Shown: positions 31,986 through 41,182 of the stretch, piece by piece
Position numbering within the stretch: position 1 is the stretch's first letter
How the letters are laid out: each line of letters begins with the position of its first letter
Source: Candidatus Poribacteria bacterium
GTDB lineage: Bacteria; Poribacteria; WGA-4E; WGA-3G
DNA length: 64,000 nt
Assembly (NCBI GenBank): GCA_028824685.1
Contig: JAPPCZ010000082.1
Span: 31,272 to 95,271 of the forward strand
Direction: 5' to 3'
Notes under the pieces: model-generated
Database searches by the model: none
What the model was told of the DNA's origin: nothing
What the model saw: only the letters and a program-made list of their open reading frames with translations
Program-made: the position numbers and the translations under genes

Positions 31986-33359
31986 TTGTTAAAAGTATCA
32001 AAGTTTGGGGGGAGTTCCCTCGCGACAGCAGAGCAGGTTCGTCAAGTTTGCGACATAATTACTGCCGACTCAGCACGGCGATTAATTGTTGTGTCGGCAC
32101 CCGGTAAACGTCACAGTGAAGATATAAAAGTAACCGATCTGCTAATCGCAGCAGCGTCGGAACGACTGATGGGAAAAATCGGTGCTTCGGAATGTGCTGA
32201 GGCTATTGAACGTTATCGGAATATCGCTGCTGAATTGGAACTCCCTGATGAGGTTGTTGACCCAATTGCTCACGACTTAACAGAACGTCTTGAAAACAGT
32301 ACAGATGATGCTGATCTCTACATGGATACGATGAAGGCAGGTGGAGAAGACAATTGTGCTCGTCTCATAGCACAGGTGCTGCAGGCGCGCGGTGTAGAAG
32401 CACACTATGTAAACCCGAAAGATGCGGGTTTACTACTTTCAGATGAACCTGGCAATGCCCAAGTTCTGCCCGAAGCATATAACCGCTTGCGAAACCTAAG
32501 CGAACGTCCCGGCATCACGATTTTTCCAGGATTTTTCGGTTATTCCAAAGAAGGACACATTGTAACCTTCTCTCGCGGCGGTTCGGATATTACAGGTGCT
32601 ATTCTTGCCAGTGCGGTTCGGGCAGAAGTCTATGAGAATTTCACAGATGTCGACTCAGTGTTTGCTGCAAATCCGTCAATTGTATCAAATCCTGCTCCAA
32701 TTTCGGAACTAACCTACCGTGAGATGCGTGAACTCTCTTACGCTGGTTTTTCAGTATTTCACGATGAGGCGCTTGAACCCGTGTATCGTGCTATGGTGCC
32801 TGTCCACATCCGAAATACGAACAACCCTAAAGCAAAAGGCACCTTAATTGTTCCACATCGCACTTCAAACGAAATGCCTGTTGTCGGTATCGCCGCCATG
32901 AGCGATGTCTGTTGTGTCTATCTTAGCAAATATCTGATGAATCGACAAGTCGGGTTTGGTAGACGGCTGCTACAGATATTGGAAGGTGAAAATATCTCTT
33001 TTGAACATATCCCCTCTGGTATAGACAATATGTCTGTCATCCTTCGCGAAGAAAACCTACCTGCAGAAAAGGAGAAAAGGGTTGTGGAAAAGATTCGGCA
33101 AACACTTGCGCCAGAAGATGTTTTTGTAGAACGCGATCTATCTCTCATTATGGTTGTCGGTGAGGGCATGCGGCACACTGTTGGCATTGCTTCACGAGCG
33201 ACGGGAGCATTAGCAGGTGCAAACGTCAATATAGAGATGATCAACCAAGGTTCTAATGAAGTCAGCATGATGTTCGGTGTAAAGTCAACAGATATGGATA
33301 CAGCAGTTCAAGCACTCTATAAGGAATTTTTTAATGGTAGTCGTAGCAGCTCAAGTTAA
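31986..33359 (+). CDS. lysC: aspartate kinase
   Basis: 457-residue monofunctional aspartate kinase, making aspartyl phosphate for lysine, threonine and methionine synthesis. The amino-acid kinase domain opens VSKFGGSSLATAEQ (Lys6) and has FPGFFGYSKEGHIVTFSRGGSD and YENFTDVDSVFAANPS. Two ACT domains form the C-terminal regulatory part, with IMVVGEGMRHTVGIASRATGAL and INQGSNEVSMMFGV typical of lysine/threonine feedback sites. It starts with TTG at 31986, seven bases after GGAGG; a nearby ATG is out of frame. Its last 26 bases overlap the start of the oxygenase gene downstream, so the two are translated together. Confidence 0.93.
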   Translation: MLKVSKFGGSSLATAEQVRQVCDIITADSARRLIVVSAPGKRHSEDIKVTDLLIAAASERLMGKIGASECAEAIERYRNIAAELELPDEVVDPIAHDLTERLENSTDDADLYMDTMKAGGEDNCARLIAQVLQARGVEAHYVNPKDAGLLLSDEPGNAQVLPEAYNRLRNLSERPGITIFPGFFGYSKEGHIVTFSRGGSDITGAILASAVRAEVYENFTDVDSVFAANPSIVSNPAPISELTYREMRELSYAGFSVFHDEALEPVYRAMVPVHIRNTNNPKAKGTLIVPHRTSNEMPVVGIAAMSDVCCVYLSKYLMNRQVGFGRRLLQILEGENISFEHIPSGIDNMSVILREENLPAEKEKRVVEKIRQTLAPEDVFVERDLSLIMVVGEGMRHTVGIASRATGALAGANVNIEMINQGSNEVSMMFGVKSTDMDTAVQALYKEFFNGSRSSSS

Positions 33360-34161
33360 AGAATTAGCCGCTGGTAAACTCTCAGAAACGCATCTCAAAA
33401 AAGCAATTGAAGCTATCCGTGTTGATGGGTGTGTCGTCATAGAAAACATTATCAACCATGAACATTTGGATATATTACGTGAACGGATGGATGCTGATTC
33501 GCGAAAGTTGATTAAAGCGGAAAAATGGGGTGGTGCAGGAATGCTTAAAGGACATCTTCAGCAGGGACCGCCGCCGTTTGCACCTTATATCTTTGGCGAC
33601 ATCGTTGCGAACCCTTACGTCGTGCAGGTAACAAAGGAACTGCTCGGTGCTGGGGTCTACAATAATTTCTATAATGGCAACACAAACTGCCCTGGCAGTG
33701 GCACACAACCGCTCCACAGAGACGGCGACCATCTGTGGCTACATCAGGAAGTTGCTCACCCTGCAGCTGAAGTGGTTGTCAATATCTCTCCACAGGACAC
33801 AACGGAAGAGAACGGTAGTGTGGAGCTTTGGCCTGGATCGCATCTGGACGTAAGTGATCGACATATCGACGAAGAACATGAAGCGGAGCGTCGCGAAATA
33901 GCACCACCTATTCGGGGGAACGCGAAAAAAGGGAGTGTTTTGATCCGAGATATGCGGCTCTGGCACCGTGGTGTGCCGAACTTGTCCGACGAACCACGCC
34001 ACATGATAGCGATGATCCATCGCATCCGTTGGCTCCGTTCTGGCAGGCGACTGAAGTATCAAACCGGATGTGAAGCCGCTTTTGAAAACAGTGAACTTGA
34101 CCACAATGCCGAATTCATAGACGAAAAAATGGATGATTATCTCTTTAATCCAAAATTCTAA
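33334..34161 (+). CDS. phytanoyl-CoA dioxygenase (PhyH) family protein
   Basis: 275-residue Fe(II)/2-oxoglutarate dioxygenase of the PhyH family, common in this lineage. The iron triad is His128 and Asp130 in QPLHRDGDHLWLH plus His211 in RDMRLWHRGVPN, with Arg222 a likely 2-oxoglutarate anchor (SDEPRHMIAMIH). VVNISPQDTTEENGSVELWPGSH is the family core. It hydroxylates an unknown substrate in the cytoplasm. It begins inside lysC (26-base overlap, different frame) without a ribosome site of its own, so expression depends on lysC translation. A second oxygenase gene follows by 25 bp. Confidence 0.92.
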   Translation: MVVVAAQVKELAAGKLSETHLKKAIEAIRVDGCVVIENIINHEHLDILRERMDADSRKLIKAEKWGGAGMLKGHLQQGPPPFAPYIFGDIVANPYVVQVTKELLGAGVYNNFYNGNTNCPGSGTQPLHRDGDHLWLHQEVAHPAAEVVVNISPQDTTEENGSVELWPGSHLDVSDRHIDEEHEAERREIAPPIRGNAKKGSVLIRDMRLWHRGVPNLSDEPRHMIAMIHRIRWLRSGRRLKYQTGCEAAFENSELDHNAEFIDEKMDDYLFNPKF

Positions 34162-34186
34162 ATCGCTGCGTAAAAATTGTTCATAA

Positions 34187-35056
34187 ATGAATCACGCGAA
34201 TTTACAAAGTGAGTATCTCATGCAAAATAACACAAATTGGCTTCCAGCAGAACCTGATCTAAATGCGATTTGCGAAAAATATAGGGACCCGATCTATTCG
34301 CTCTCACAAGCGGAAATGCCCGCCATTATTTTACGCAATGCCTATTCCCCCGCACAATGCCAGGGACTCATCAATAGATTCAGCAACATGGGATTGATGC
34401 GCGACGAAGCGGATACCAACTCTGCTGATAAGCGTACTCGTATTGACATCGGCACAAGTCTTGGTAATCGTGGTAGCGAAAAAACCCGTTTTTTAGCGCA
34501 TGCTGAAGCAACACATCATCTATTTCAATTTCTATTTGATGGATATGGTAATCCTGTTGACTTGATTTATGAATCCCTTGCTGCGCTTTCTCCCGGAAAA
34601 GAGGTTAAAGTTGCGCGAGAACCTGACGGGTCACTTTATGGTCCCGCTATCTTCCGCGTTCACTACGAAACACATAGTTATAAACCGCACATTGATAGTG
34701 TCAAATATCGTGAACAACGTACCGATTACGCTGTTTACCGCTTTGAACATCAGTTTGCGGGTGTGTTGTGCGTGCAAAATGCGGACGAAACCGGAAAAGG
34801 AACACAAGCTATCCTACACCGATGTCTTTGGTCTGAAGACGTTCAACCACATATTGCTGCAGAAACGTTTGATAGTTACGCAGCTGAGAACGGAATAGAG
34901 AACTGTCAGGTCAATTTGGAACAAGGAGACCTTTACTTTTTTAATACGCGTTGTATCCACGAAGTCCCACCTGTTCAAGGCACGCGTGCCAGAATAGTTT
35001 TAGCAGTATTCATCGGATATTCCCCAGACGATGATGAAGTGTTTGTCTGGTCTTAA
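34187..35056 (+). CDS. 2OG-Fe(II) oxygenase
   Basis: 289-residue prolyl-hydroxylase-like 2-oxoglutarate/Fe(II) oxygenase, of a different subfamily from its PhyH neighbour. Fe ligands are His168 and Asp170 in YKPHIDSVKY and His258 in NTRCIHEVPPVQG, with Arg267 or Arg269 (GTRARIVLAVF) binding 2-oxoglutarate. LEQGDLYFFNTRCIHEV is the late beta strand. The start is not certain: no clear ribosome site precedes 34187, and a second ATG at 34220 is possible. It lies 25 bp after the PhyH gene, so lysC-phyH-2OG is likely one transcript. Confidence 0.85.
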   Translation: MNHANLQSEYLMQNNTNWLPAEPDLNAICEKYRDPIYSLSQAEMPAIILRNAYSPAQCQGLINRFSNMGLMRDEADTNSADKRTRIDIGTSLGNRGSEKTRFLAHAEATHHLFQFLFDGYGNPVDLIYESLAALSPGKEVKVAREPDGSLYGPAIFRVHYETHSYKPHIDSVKYREQRTDYAVYRFEHQFAGVLCVQNADETGKGTQAILHRCLWSEDVQPHIAAETFDSYAAENGIENCQVNLEQGDLYFFNTRCIHEVPPVQGTRARIVLAVFIGYSPDDDEVFVWS

Positions 35057-35134
35057 ACCCTATCATACTGACAACACCAAAAGCATTAGGAATTTGATGC
35101 CTACCAATATTCTAACCTACACTCCCACGTAAAA

Positions 35135-35164
35135 TTGGCATTCTCACCTTCTTTGTGGTATACT
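35135..35164 (+). promoter_or_regulatory. predicted promoter for the cohesin-bearing WD40 gene
   Basis: TTGGCA (35135-35140), an 18-bp spacer and TATACT (35159-35164) lie about 70 bp before the ATG. Upstream is the 15-base word CCTATCATACTGACA (35059-35073), which recurs at 38481-38495 before the six-gene WD40 operon. Confidence 0.4.
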
Positions 35165-35236
35165 TTGAAAAGACATTAATCAAATTGTTTTCATACAACA
35201 TATAGCAGCCAATTACCTTAAAAGGAGTATCTTCCA

Positions 35237-38125
35237 ATGAAAAAGACGTTATTTTTTATTTTTTTAACCCAATTTTTTGTTCTGTCACTTTTTCTAACCC
35301 AAACCTCTGCTCAAAACGCCTCACAATTCAATTTACCCGAAAACGCGAGAGCACGTCTCGGTAAAGGTAGAATAAGTGAGCTTACATATTCGCGAGATGG
35401 TACACATTTTGCTGTAGTCAGTTCCATCGGTATTTGGCTCTATAATGCACAAACCTATGCAGAAATAAGATTGATCACTGAAGATACACAAACTGTTTAC
35501 AGTGCTGCGTTTAGTTCGGATAGTCAAACACTTGCCAGTGGTCATGGTGATGGTACAATTAAACTCTGGAATGCAACAACTGGCGAACATCAAGGCGATC
35601 TTATAGGACACACAGATGTAGTCTTAAGCTTAGCATTTAGTTCGGATGGTCAAACACTTGCCAGTGGAAGTAGTGACAGTACTGTCCAACTTTGGAATTA
35701 TATTACTCGTGAACACCAACAAACACTTCCTGGGCATTTTGATGCTGTTACGAGCGTTGCATTTAGTCCAGGTGGAGGAGCTCTGGCGAGTGGGAGTTTA
35801 GATACATCAGTCCAACTATGGGATGTTACAACTGGTGAACAACAACACATTCTGACTGGGCATGAAGATTCTGTTTACAGTTTAGCGTTCAGTCCAAATG
35901 ATGGCACACTCGCAAGTGGCAGCCGTGATGGCACTGTTAAACTTTGGTTTACAGCCTTCGGTGTACTCAAGCAGACTCTACTCGGGCATCTGGGGCCTGT
36001 GTACAGTGTGACATATAGTCCAAATGGAAATACGATTGCAAGTGGCAGTGCGGATGGGACTATTCTTTTATGGGATGCTGTTACTGGACAGCCTCAGCAG
36101 GAACTTCCTGGACATACAAATGTTGTTTTGAGTGTAGCGTACAATTCAAGTGGAGGCACGATTGCAAGCGGCAGTGCAGATGGAACTATCCGATTGTGGG
36201 ATCCTATCTTTGGAGGACAGCGGCAGGTACTGACTGGATATACAAATTATATTTTAAGCGTTGCCTTCAACACTAATGGAAATATAGTGGCGACAGGTGG
36301 TGCAGACAATACGATTAATCTATGGGATGCTGCTACGGGGCAACACCAACAGATGTTGATCGGGCATGAGGATTGGGTCTGGAGTATTGCCTTCAGTCCT
36401 GATGGAAATACACTGGCAAGTGGTAGTGACGATGGGACTATCCGATTATGGAATGCATTTACCGGTGAACACATTGATACACTTATTGGACATGCGGATT
36501 GGGTCTGGAGTATTGCCTTCAATGCTGACGGATCCAAGATTGTGAGCGGTAGTGAAGACGGCACTATCAAATTATGGGATACCGCTCTTGCAGAAGAACT
36601 GAGAACACTTGATGGACACACAAACGCTGTTCTGGGTGTTGCTTTCAGTTCAGATGGGTCCACGATTGCAAGTGGTAGTGCAGATGATACCATCATACTA
36701 TGGGATGCCGATTCAGGTAAACAAAAGCAGACACTTATTGGACATACGGATTTTGTGAGGAGTGTTGCGTTTAGTCCAAATGGCGATATGCTTGCGAGTG
36801 GTAGTGACGATAACACTGTCCGAATCTGGGACACTGTCTTTGGCGTAGAACTCCAGACTTTTACTGAACATACGGATTTAGTCTGGAGTGTCGCTTTTAG
36901 CAACAATGGTGAAACGCTGGCAAGTGCCAGCGGTGATCGTACTCTCCGTTTATGGGATACAGTATCTGGTCAGCAGATACAAATGTTTTCTGGGCATACA
37001 GGCGGCATCCTTGACATCGCGTTCAGTCCGGATGCAAGTACGCTTGCCAGTTGCAGCTCAGATGGCACAACACTTCTATGGAATTTTACGCCTCCAATCA
37101 ATAGTTACGCGACTGTGAGTCTTTCTCCATCTTCTCAGCAGTCTCCTCCCATAGATGGGCAGCTTATGTTCTCACTTGACATTGCAGACGCGGGTAGCGT
37201 AGCCGGATATCAAGTAACTATTCGGTATGATACCTCAGCGCTTCGCTATATTAATAGCACGAATGCAGATTTTTTACCAATGGGAGCATTTTCCGTGCAG
37301 CCAATTCTTAAGGAAAATACTGTTACGCTTGCTGCAACATCTCTTGCTGGAGATGGGTTTGGGGCAGGAACACTGGCAAACATCACCTTTGAAGTTGTTG
37401 CTCCTAAGGCATCTAAGCTAACTGTGTCTAATGTGCGGTTGACTGATAGCATTGGTAACGTTTTCTATGCGCGCGTTAGAGCTGGGGAGGTAGCAGAACC
37501 TGTACGTCAACAAGAGGACTTGAATGGCGACGGTGTTGTAAATATACAAGATTTGACTTTAGTCGCATCTAACTTTACACAGGAAGGCGAAAATCTCGCC
37601 GACGTGAATGGTGATGGAGTTGTCAATATCGTAGACCTAACGTTGGTGGCAGCTGCTATGGCAAGTTCTTCAAGTGCAGCACCTGCAAGCTGGAGTTACG
37701 ACCTTAAAAACGCGCCGACAAAAGCGGAGGTACAAAAGTGGTTACAGGATGCCAAACAACTTGCACTTACCGATCCAGCTTTCCAACGCGGCATCTTTGT
37801 CTTGGAACAACTATTGGCAGCGCTGACTCCAGAAGAAACTGCTCTTCTTCCAAACTATCCAAACCCATTCAACCCTGAAACTTGGATACCGTATCAATTG
37901 GCAAAATCTGCGGATGTGTTAATCCATATATATTCTTCAGATGCTAAATTAGTTAGAACATTAGTTTTAGGACATCAGTCTGCAGGACTTTACCAGTACA
38001 AAGATAGTGCCGCGTACTGGGACGGTAAAAATGAAATGGGTGAACCGGTTGCAACTGGAATCTACTTCTATACCTTAAAAGCAGCAGACTTTACAGCCAC
38101 ACGGAAAATGCTCATCCTGAAATAA
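35237..38125 (+). CDS. secreted double-WD40 protein with cohesin, dockerin and C-terminal sorting tail
   Basis: 962-residue exported protein. Order: signal peptide (1-26, ending TSAQ), an N-terminal LPENARARLGKGRI signature, 14 WD40 blades (two seven-bladed propellers, to about 617), a cohesin-like domain (about 625-755: LMFSLDIADAGSVAGYQVTI, GAGTLANITFEV), a dockerin with two Ca-binding repeats (DLNGDGVVNIQDLTLVASNF and DVNGDGVVNIVDLTLVAAAM, about 760-805) and a FlgD-Ig/Por-secretion-like tail (about 865-962: NYPNPFNPETWIPYQL to YFYTLKAADFTATRKMLILK). It is the only member of the array with a cohesin. It stands alone before the six-gene operon and has its own promoter region. Confidence 0.93.
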   Translation: MKKTLFFIFLTQFFVLSLFLTQTSAQNASQFNLPENARARLGKGRISELTYSRDGTHFAVVSSIGIWLYNAQTYAEIRLITEDTQTVYSAAFSSDSQTLASGHGDGTIKLWNATTGEHQGDLIGHTDVVLSLAFSSDGQTLASGSSDSTVQLWNYITREHQQTLPGHFDAVTSVAFSPGGGALASGSLDTSVQLWDVTTGEQQHILTGHEDSVYSLAFSPNDGTLASGSRDGTVKLWFTAFGVLKQTLLGHLGPVYSVTYSPNGNTIASGSADGTILLWDAVTGQPQQELPGHTNVVLSVAYNSSGGTIASGSADGTIRLWDPIFGGQRQVLTGYTNYILSVAFNTNGNIVATGGADNTINLWDAATGQHQQMLIGHEDWVWSIAFSPDGNTLASGSDDGTIRLWNAFTGEHIDTLIGHADWVWSIAFNADGSKIVSGSEDGTIKLWDTALAEELRTLDGHTNAVLGVAFSSDGSTIASGSADDTIILWDADSGKQKQTLIGHTDFVRSVAFSPNGDMLASGSDDNTVRIWDTVFGVELQTFTEHTDLVWSVAFSNNGETLASASGDRTLRLWDTVSGQQIQMFSGHTGGILDIAFSPDASTLASCSSDGTTLLWNFTPPINSYATVSLSPSSQQSPPIDGQLMFSLDIADAGSVAGYQVTIRYDTSALRYINSTNADFLPMGAFSVQPILKENTVTLAATSLAGDGFGAGTLANITFEVVAPKASKLTVSNVRLTDSIGNVFYARVRAGEVAEPVRQQEDLNGDGVVNIQDLTLVASNFTQEGENLADVNGDGVVNIVDLTLVAAAMASSSSAAPASWSYDLKNAPTKAEVQKWLQDAKQLALTDPAFQRGIFVLEQLLAALTPEETALLPNYPNPFNPETWIPYQLAKSADVLIHIYSSDAKLVRTLVLGHQSAGLYQYKDSAAYWDGKNEMGEPVATGIYFYTLKAADFTATRKMLILK

Positions 38126-38138
38126 TCTATAATCATAT

Positions 38139-38193
38139 CGTAGGGCAAGTACAATGCTGCCGTGAAGTGGAACGAAAACCCTCTTGCCCTACG
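38139..38193 (+). terminator. inverted repeat after the cohesin WD40 gene
   Basis: CGTAGGGCAAG pairs with CTTGCCCTACG (11 bp perfect) around a 33-nt loop, about 13 bp after the stop. The U-tract is weak, so it may be a repeat rather than a true terminator. The 460-bp gap that follows holds no gene; it carries the shared word CCTATCATACTGACA and a sigma-54-like promoter. Confidence 0.45.
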
Positions 38194-38525
38194 TTCCTCA
38201 TAATTTTTGGTTTTTAATCATCCTTTTCTCACACCCTCCTAAATTCCATTAAACCCTTTGTATTTACTTACACTTTTAGCATTTGCCCAAATAGCACTTT
38301 TTCTCTTTATCTGCCACCTGCCCTAAAATGTGCAAATAAAAATAATTTGCCCATTTTCGTGCAGATTGCCCTTTGGTGTTATACGCCTTGAACCATTGAA
38401 GTAAGTTGCAGTTAAGTGTTCAAATTATGAACAATGATACCACTTTTTTGACAATATAACCGAATTTCAATGTTCAACTTCCTATCATACTGACATTATT
38501 GTGTTGTTGACAACAACAAGTCAAA

Positions 38526-38542
38526 TTGGCATCAGTTTTGCT
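38526..38542 (+). promoter_or_regulatory. candidate sigma-54 (-24/-12) promoter of the six-gene WD40 operon
   Basis: TTGGCATCAGTTTTGCT has GG at 38528-38529 and GC at 38540-38541 separated by exactly ten bases, matching the sigma-54 consensus TGGCAC-N5-TTGCA/T (from memory) at most positions. It lies 44 bp before the operon's first ATG. No enhancer-binding regulator is encoded in the window. Confidence 0.45.
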
Positions 38543-38585
38543 ATATGTTCAGTAGTAGAAACAGTATGAATAGGAGTCCAAACCT

Positions 38586-41171
38586 ATGCGGTCTACTAAA
38601 TTCCACAACACTCAGACAAAATGTAGGAAAAATAATTTACGGCACAAGGGTTTTTTGCAATTTTTAATTAAGAATCCGATTTTACTACTGTTTGTAATTT
38701 CAACCCTATTTCTACAGAATACCTTTGCCCAGAACTATACACGATGGGATTTACCTGAAGGTGCTAAGATGCGTCTTGGCAAAGGAAGTGTTGGTAATAT
38801 CACGTTTTCACCTGATGGCAACCGTTTGATCGTTGAAAGTTCCATAGGTTTTTGGATCTATGATGCACACACAGGTGTGGAACTGGATTTTGTTGCAGAG
38901 AATCCTTCGAACGTACTTGGTGTGAGTCCAGATGCCAGTATGTATGTTAGTAAGGGAGCAGACGATACAATACAATTGCGGGACTTAACAGATGGTAGCG
39001 TTAAAGTAACTCTAAAAGGGGATACAGAGGATATTCACCGTATCGCTTTTAGTTCGGATGGGCAGATGCTTGCAGGTGCCAGTAACGAAGATATCCATCT
39101 TTGGAATCTTAATACTGGAGAACAGAATGCGACTCTTGAAGGACATACTAAATGGGTAGGATCTATTGTCTTTAGCCTTGATGGTTCGACACTTGCAAGT
39201 GTAAGTTCGGATCGCACCCTACGACTATGGGATGTTAACACTGCTACACACAAAACCACTTTGTCCAAGTATACGCGAGGAATACGCTATCTTGCCTTCA
39301 GCCCAGATGGGAACACGCTCATAAGTGGAGATACGAACTATAACGTACAGGTGTGGGATGTTAACACTGGAAAGAGGAAAATTGAATTTGACGCGCTATC
39401 GCTCCGGTGTATGGCTATAAGTCCGGATGGTAGCACGCTCGCAACCGGTGGTTTTTCAGGTTTGCATCTGTGGGATGTTGCTACGGGAACGCACATAGCT
39501 GAGCTTGGTAGAAGTTTTTCATGGGTATCTTCAGTAGCCTTCAGTCCGGATGGTAGCACGCTCGCGAGTGGAGGCATCGATGAACTATATCTGTGGGATG
39601 TTGAAAGTAGGACGCGCAAAATGTCTATTGACGGACACACACGAGGCGTTTCTGGAATGGCACTCAGTCCAAATGGTAACATTCTCGCCACTTCGGGTGG
39701 GGACAATATCCATCTATGGGACCCTATCACAGGTGAATATAGAAAGTTGATTTATGGACGTGGATGGTTGACATCTCATATTGATTTAGTTTTCAGTCCA
39801 GATGGTAATACGCTCGCCAGTTTAGCTTTTTGGGCAATTCATCTTTGGGACGTTTCCAGTACCACACACATTGCTGCACTTACTAAATGGTATGGTCATG
39901 GAATAGCAAACACCACAACCGCATCTCAAAAATATAGGTCTATTGCATTCAGTCCAGATGGCAATCTCCTCGCTGCAGCACATGAGGATTCAACAGTACA
40001 TTTGTGGTATAAGGGACGTACCTATATAGACGCGCTTAAAGGGCATACCGATGAGGTAACCTCAATTGCCTTTAGTCGTGATAACCGCACCCTTGTCAGT
40101 GGAAGTTGCGATGGTACAGTGCGTCTCTGGGATTTCATTTCCCGATCAAATATAGAAACTTTCTCTGGACATACAGACAAAGTCCATAGTGTCGCATTTA
40201 AACCGGATGAAAGCATAGTTGCCAGTGGAAGTGAGGATAATACGATTATCCTATGGGATGTTAAAACCAGTAATCCGAGTGTTATCCATACTGAACACAC
40301 CAACGGGATACATCAACTTACATTCAGTAATGATGGTCAAACACTTTTAAGTTGTGGAAATTGGGAAGATCCAATCATACAAATATGGGATGTTGCTACT
40401 GGTGATTTGATAACTAACATTACAGCACACACGCGTGGTGGTCCCATTGTTGTCTTTAGTCCTGATGGGAGAACACTTATCAGTGGGAGTAGAAATGGTA
40501 CGGTTCTTATATGGGATTATACTTCGTTGTTAGGCACTGAAAATGAAATACAACAACTCGCTGAGGATGTGAATCGTGATGGAAGTATAAATCTACAAGA
40601 CCTTATTTCTGTAGCATCACAATTTGGGCAGCCGGGAAATGATAATGCAGCCGATGTGAACGGGGATGGTATCATCAATATCGCGGATATCTTATTAGTT
40701 GCTGCTGCACTTACTAATGAGAATGGTGCTCCGTCATTAGAACCGGCAGCTATAGAATTGATCTCCGCTACAGAAGTAGAACAGTGGTTAAGTCAAACGT
40801 GGCAAGTTAACAGCAATATGCCGAGATTCCAGAAAGGCATCGCAGTGCTTGAAGGACTCTTAGCAGTATTGACTCCAAAAAAGACGATGCTCTTATCCAA
40901 CTATCCGAACCCGTTTAACCCAGAAACATGGATACCGTATCAGTTAGCAAATCCAGCAGATGTCACACTCCGCATCTATTCTACAGATGGACAGCTGGTA
41001 CGGACATTGCTATTAGGCAATCAACCTGCGGGAAACTATCAAAATCGAGATAAAGCAGCACATTGGGACGGTAAGAATGAGTTTGGTGAACCCGTCGCGA
41101 GTGGTGTCTATTTTTATACCCTTTCTGCTGGAAACTTCACTGCAACACGGCGCATGGTCATACGAAAATAG
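38586..41171 (+). CDS. WD40 array gene A1: secreted double propeller with dockerin and sorting tail
   Basis: 861 residues. An unusually long basic N-terminus (about 30 residues) precedes the hydrophobic core of the signal peptide (FLIKNPILLLFVISTLFLQ, cleavage near FAQ). Then comes the A-type signature RWDLPEGAKMRLGKGSVGNI, 14 WD40 blades (about 70-650), an A-type dockerin (DVNRDGSINLQDLISVASQF and DVNGDGIINIADILLVAAAL, about 660-715), a linker ending MLLSNYPNP and the tail to TATRRMVIRK. In A-type proteins the tenth blade ends HLWYKGRTYI, conserved in all three. First gene of the six-gene operon; AGGAG lies nine bases before the ATG. The likely role is extracellular protein binding or scaffolding. 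Confidence 0.92.
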   Translation: MRSTKFHNTQTKCRKNNLRHKGFLQFLIKNPILLLFVISTLFLQNTFAQNYTRWDLPEGAKMRLGKGSVGNITFSPDGNRLIVESSIGFWIYDAHTGVELDFVAENPSNVLGVSPDASMYVSKGADDTIQLRDLTDGSVKVTLKGDTEDIHRIAFSSDGQMLAGASNEDIHLWNLNTGEQNATLEGHTKWVGSIVFSLDGSTLASVSSDRTLRLWDVNTATHKTTLSKYTRGIRYLAFSPDGNTLISGDTNYNVQVWDVNTGKRKIEFDALSLRCMAISPDGSTLATGGFSGLHLWDVATGTHIAELGRSFSWVSSVAFSPDGSTLASGGIDELYLWDVESRTRKMSIDGHTRGVSGMALSPNGNILATSGGDNIHLWDPITGEYRKLIYGRGWLTSHIDLVFSPDGNTLASLAFWAIHLWDVSSTTHIAALTKWYGHGIANTTTASQKYRSIAFSPDGNLLAAAHEDSTVHLWYKGRTYIDALKGHTDEVTSIAFSRDNRTLVSGSCDGTVRLWDFISRSNIETFSGHTDKVHSVAFKPDESIVASGSEDNTIILWDVKTSNPSVIHTEHTNGIHQLTFSNDGQTLLSCGNWEDPIIQIWDVATGDLITNITAHTRGGPIVVFSPDGRTLISGSRNGTVLIWDYTSLLGTENEIQQLAEDVNRDGSINLQDLISVASQFGQPGNDNAADVNGDGIINIADILLVAAALTNENGAPSLEPAAIELISATEVEQWLSQTWQVNSNMPRFQKGIAVLEGLLAVLTPKKTMLLSNYPNPFNPETWIPYQLANPADVTLRIYSTDGQLVRTLLLGNQPAGNYQNRDKAAHWDGKNEFGEPVASGVYFYTLSAGNFTATRRMVIRK

Positions 41172-41182
41172 GAGACTAAAAA

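Noticed and set aside
36247..36906. 219-codon minus-strand open frame in the WD40 gene, and similar ones in the array
   Set aside because: These are shadows produced by the regular codon pattern of FSPDG...LWD repeats on the opposite strand; the plus strand has signal peptides, ribosome sites and domains.
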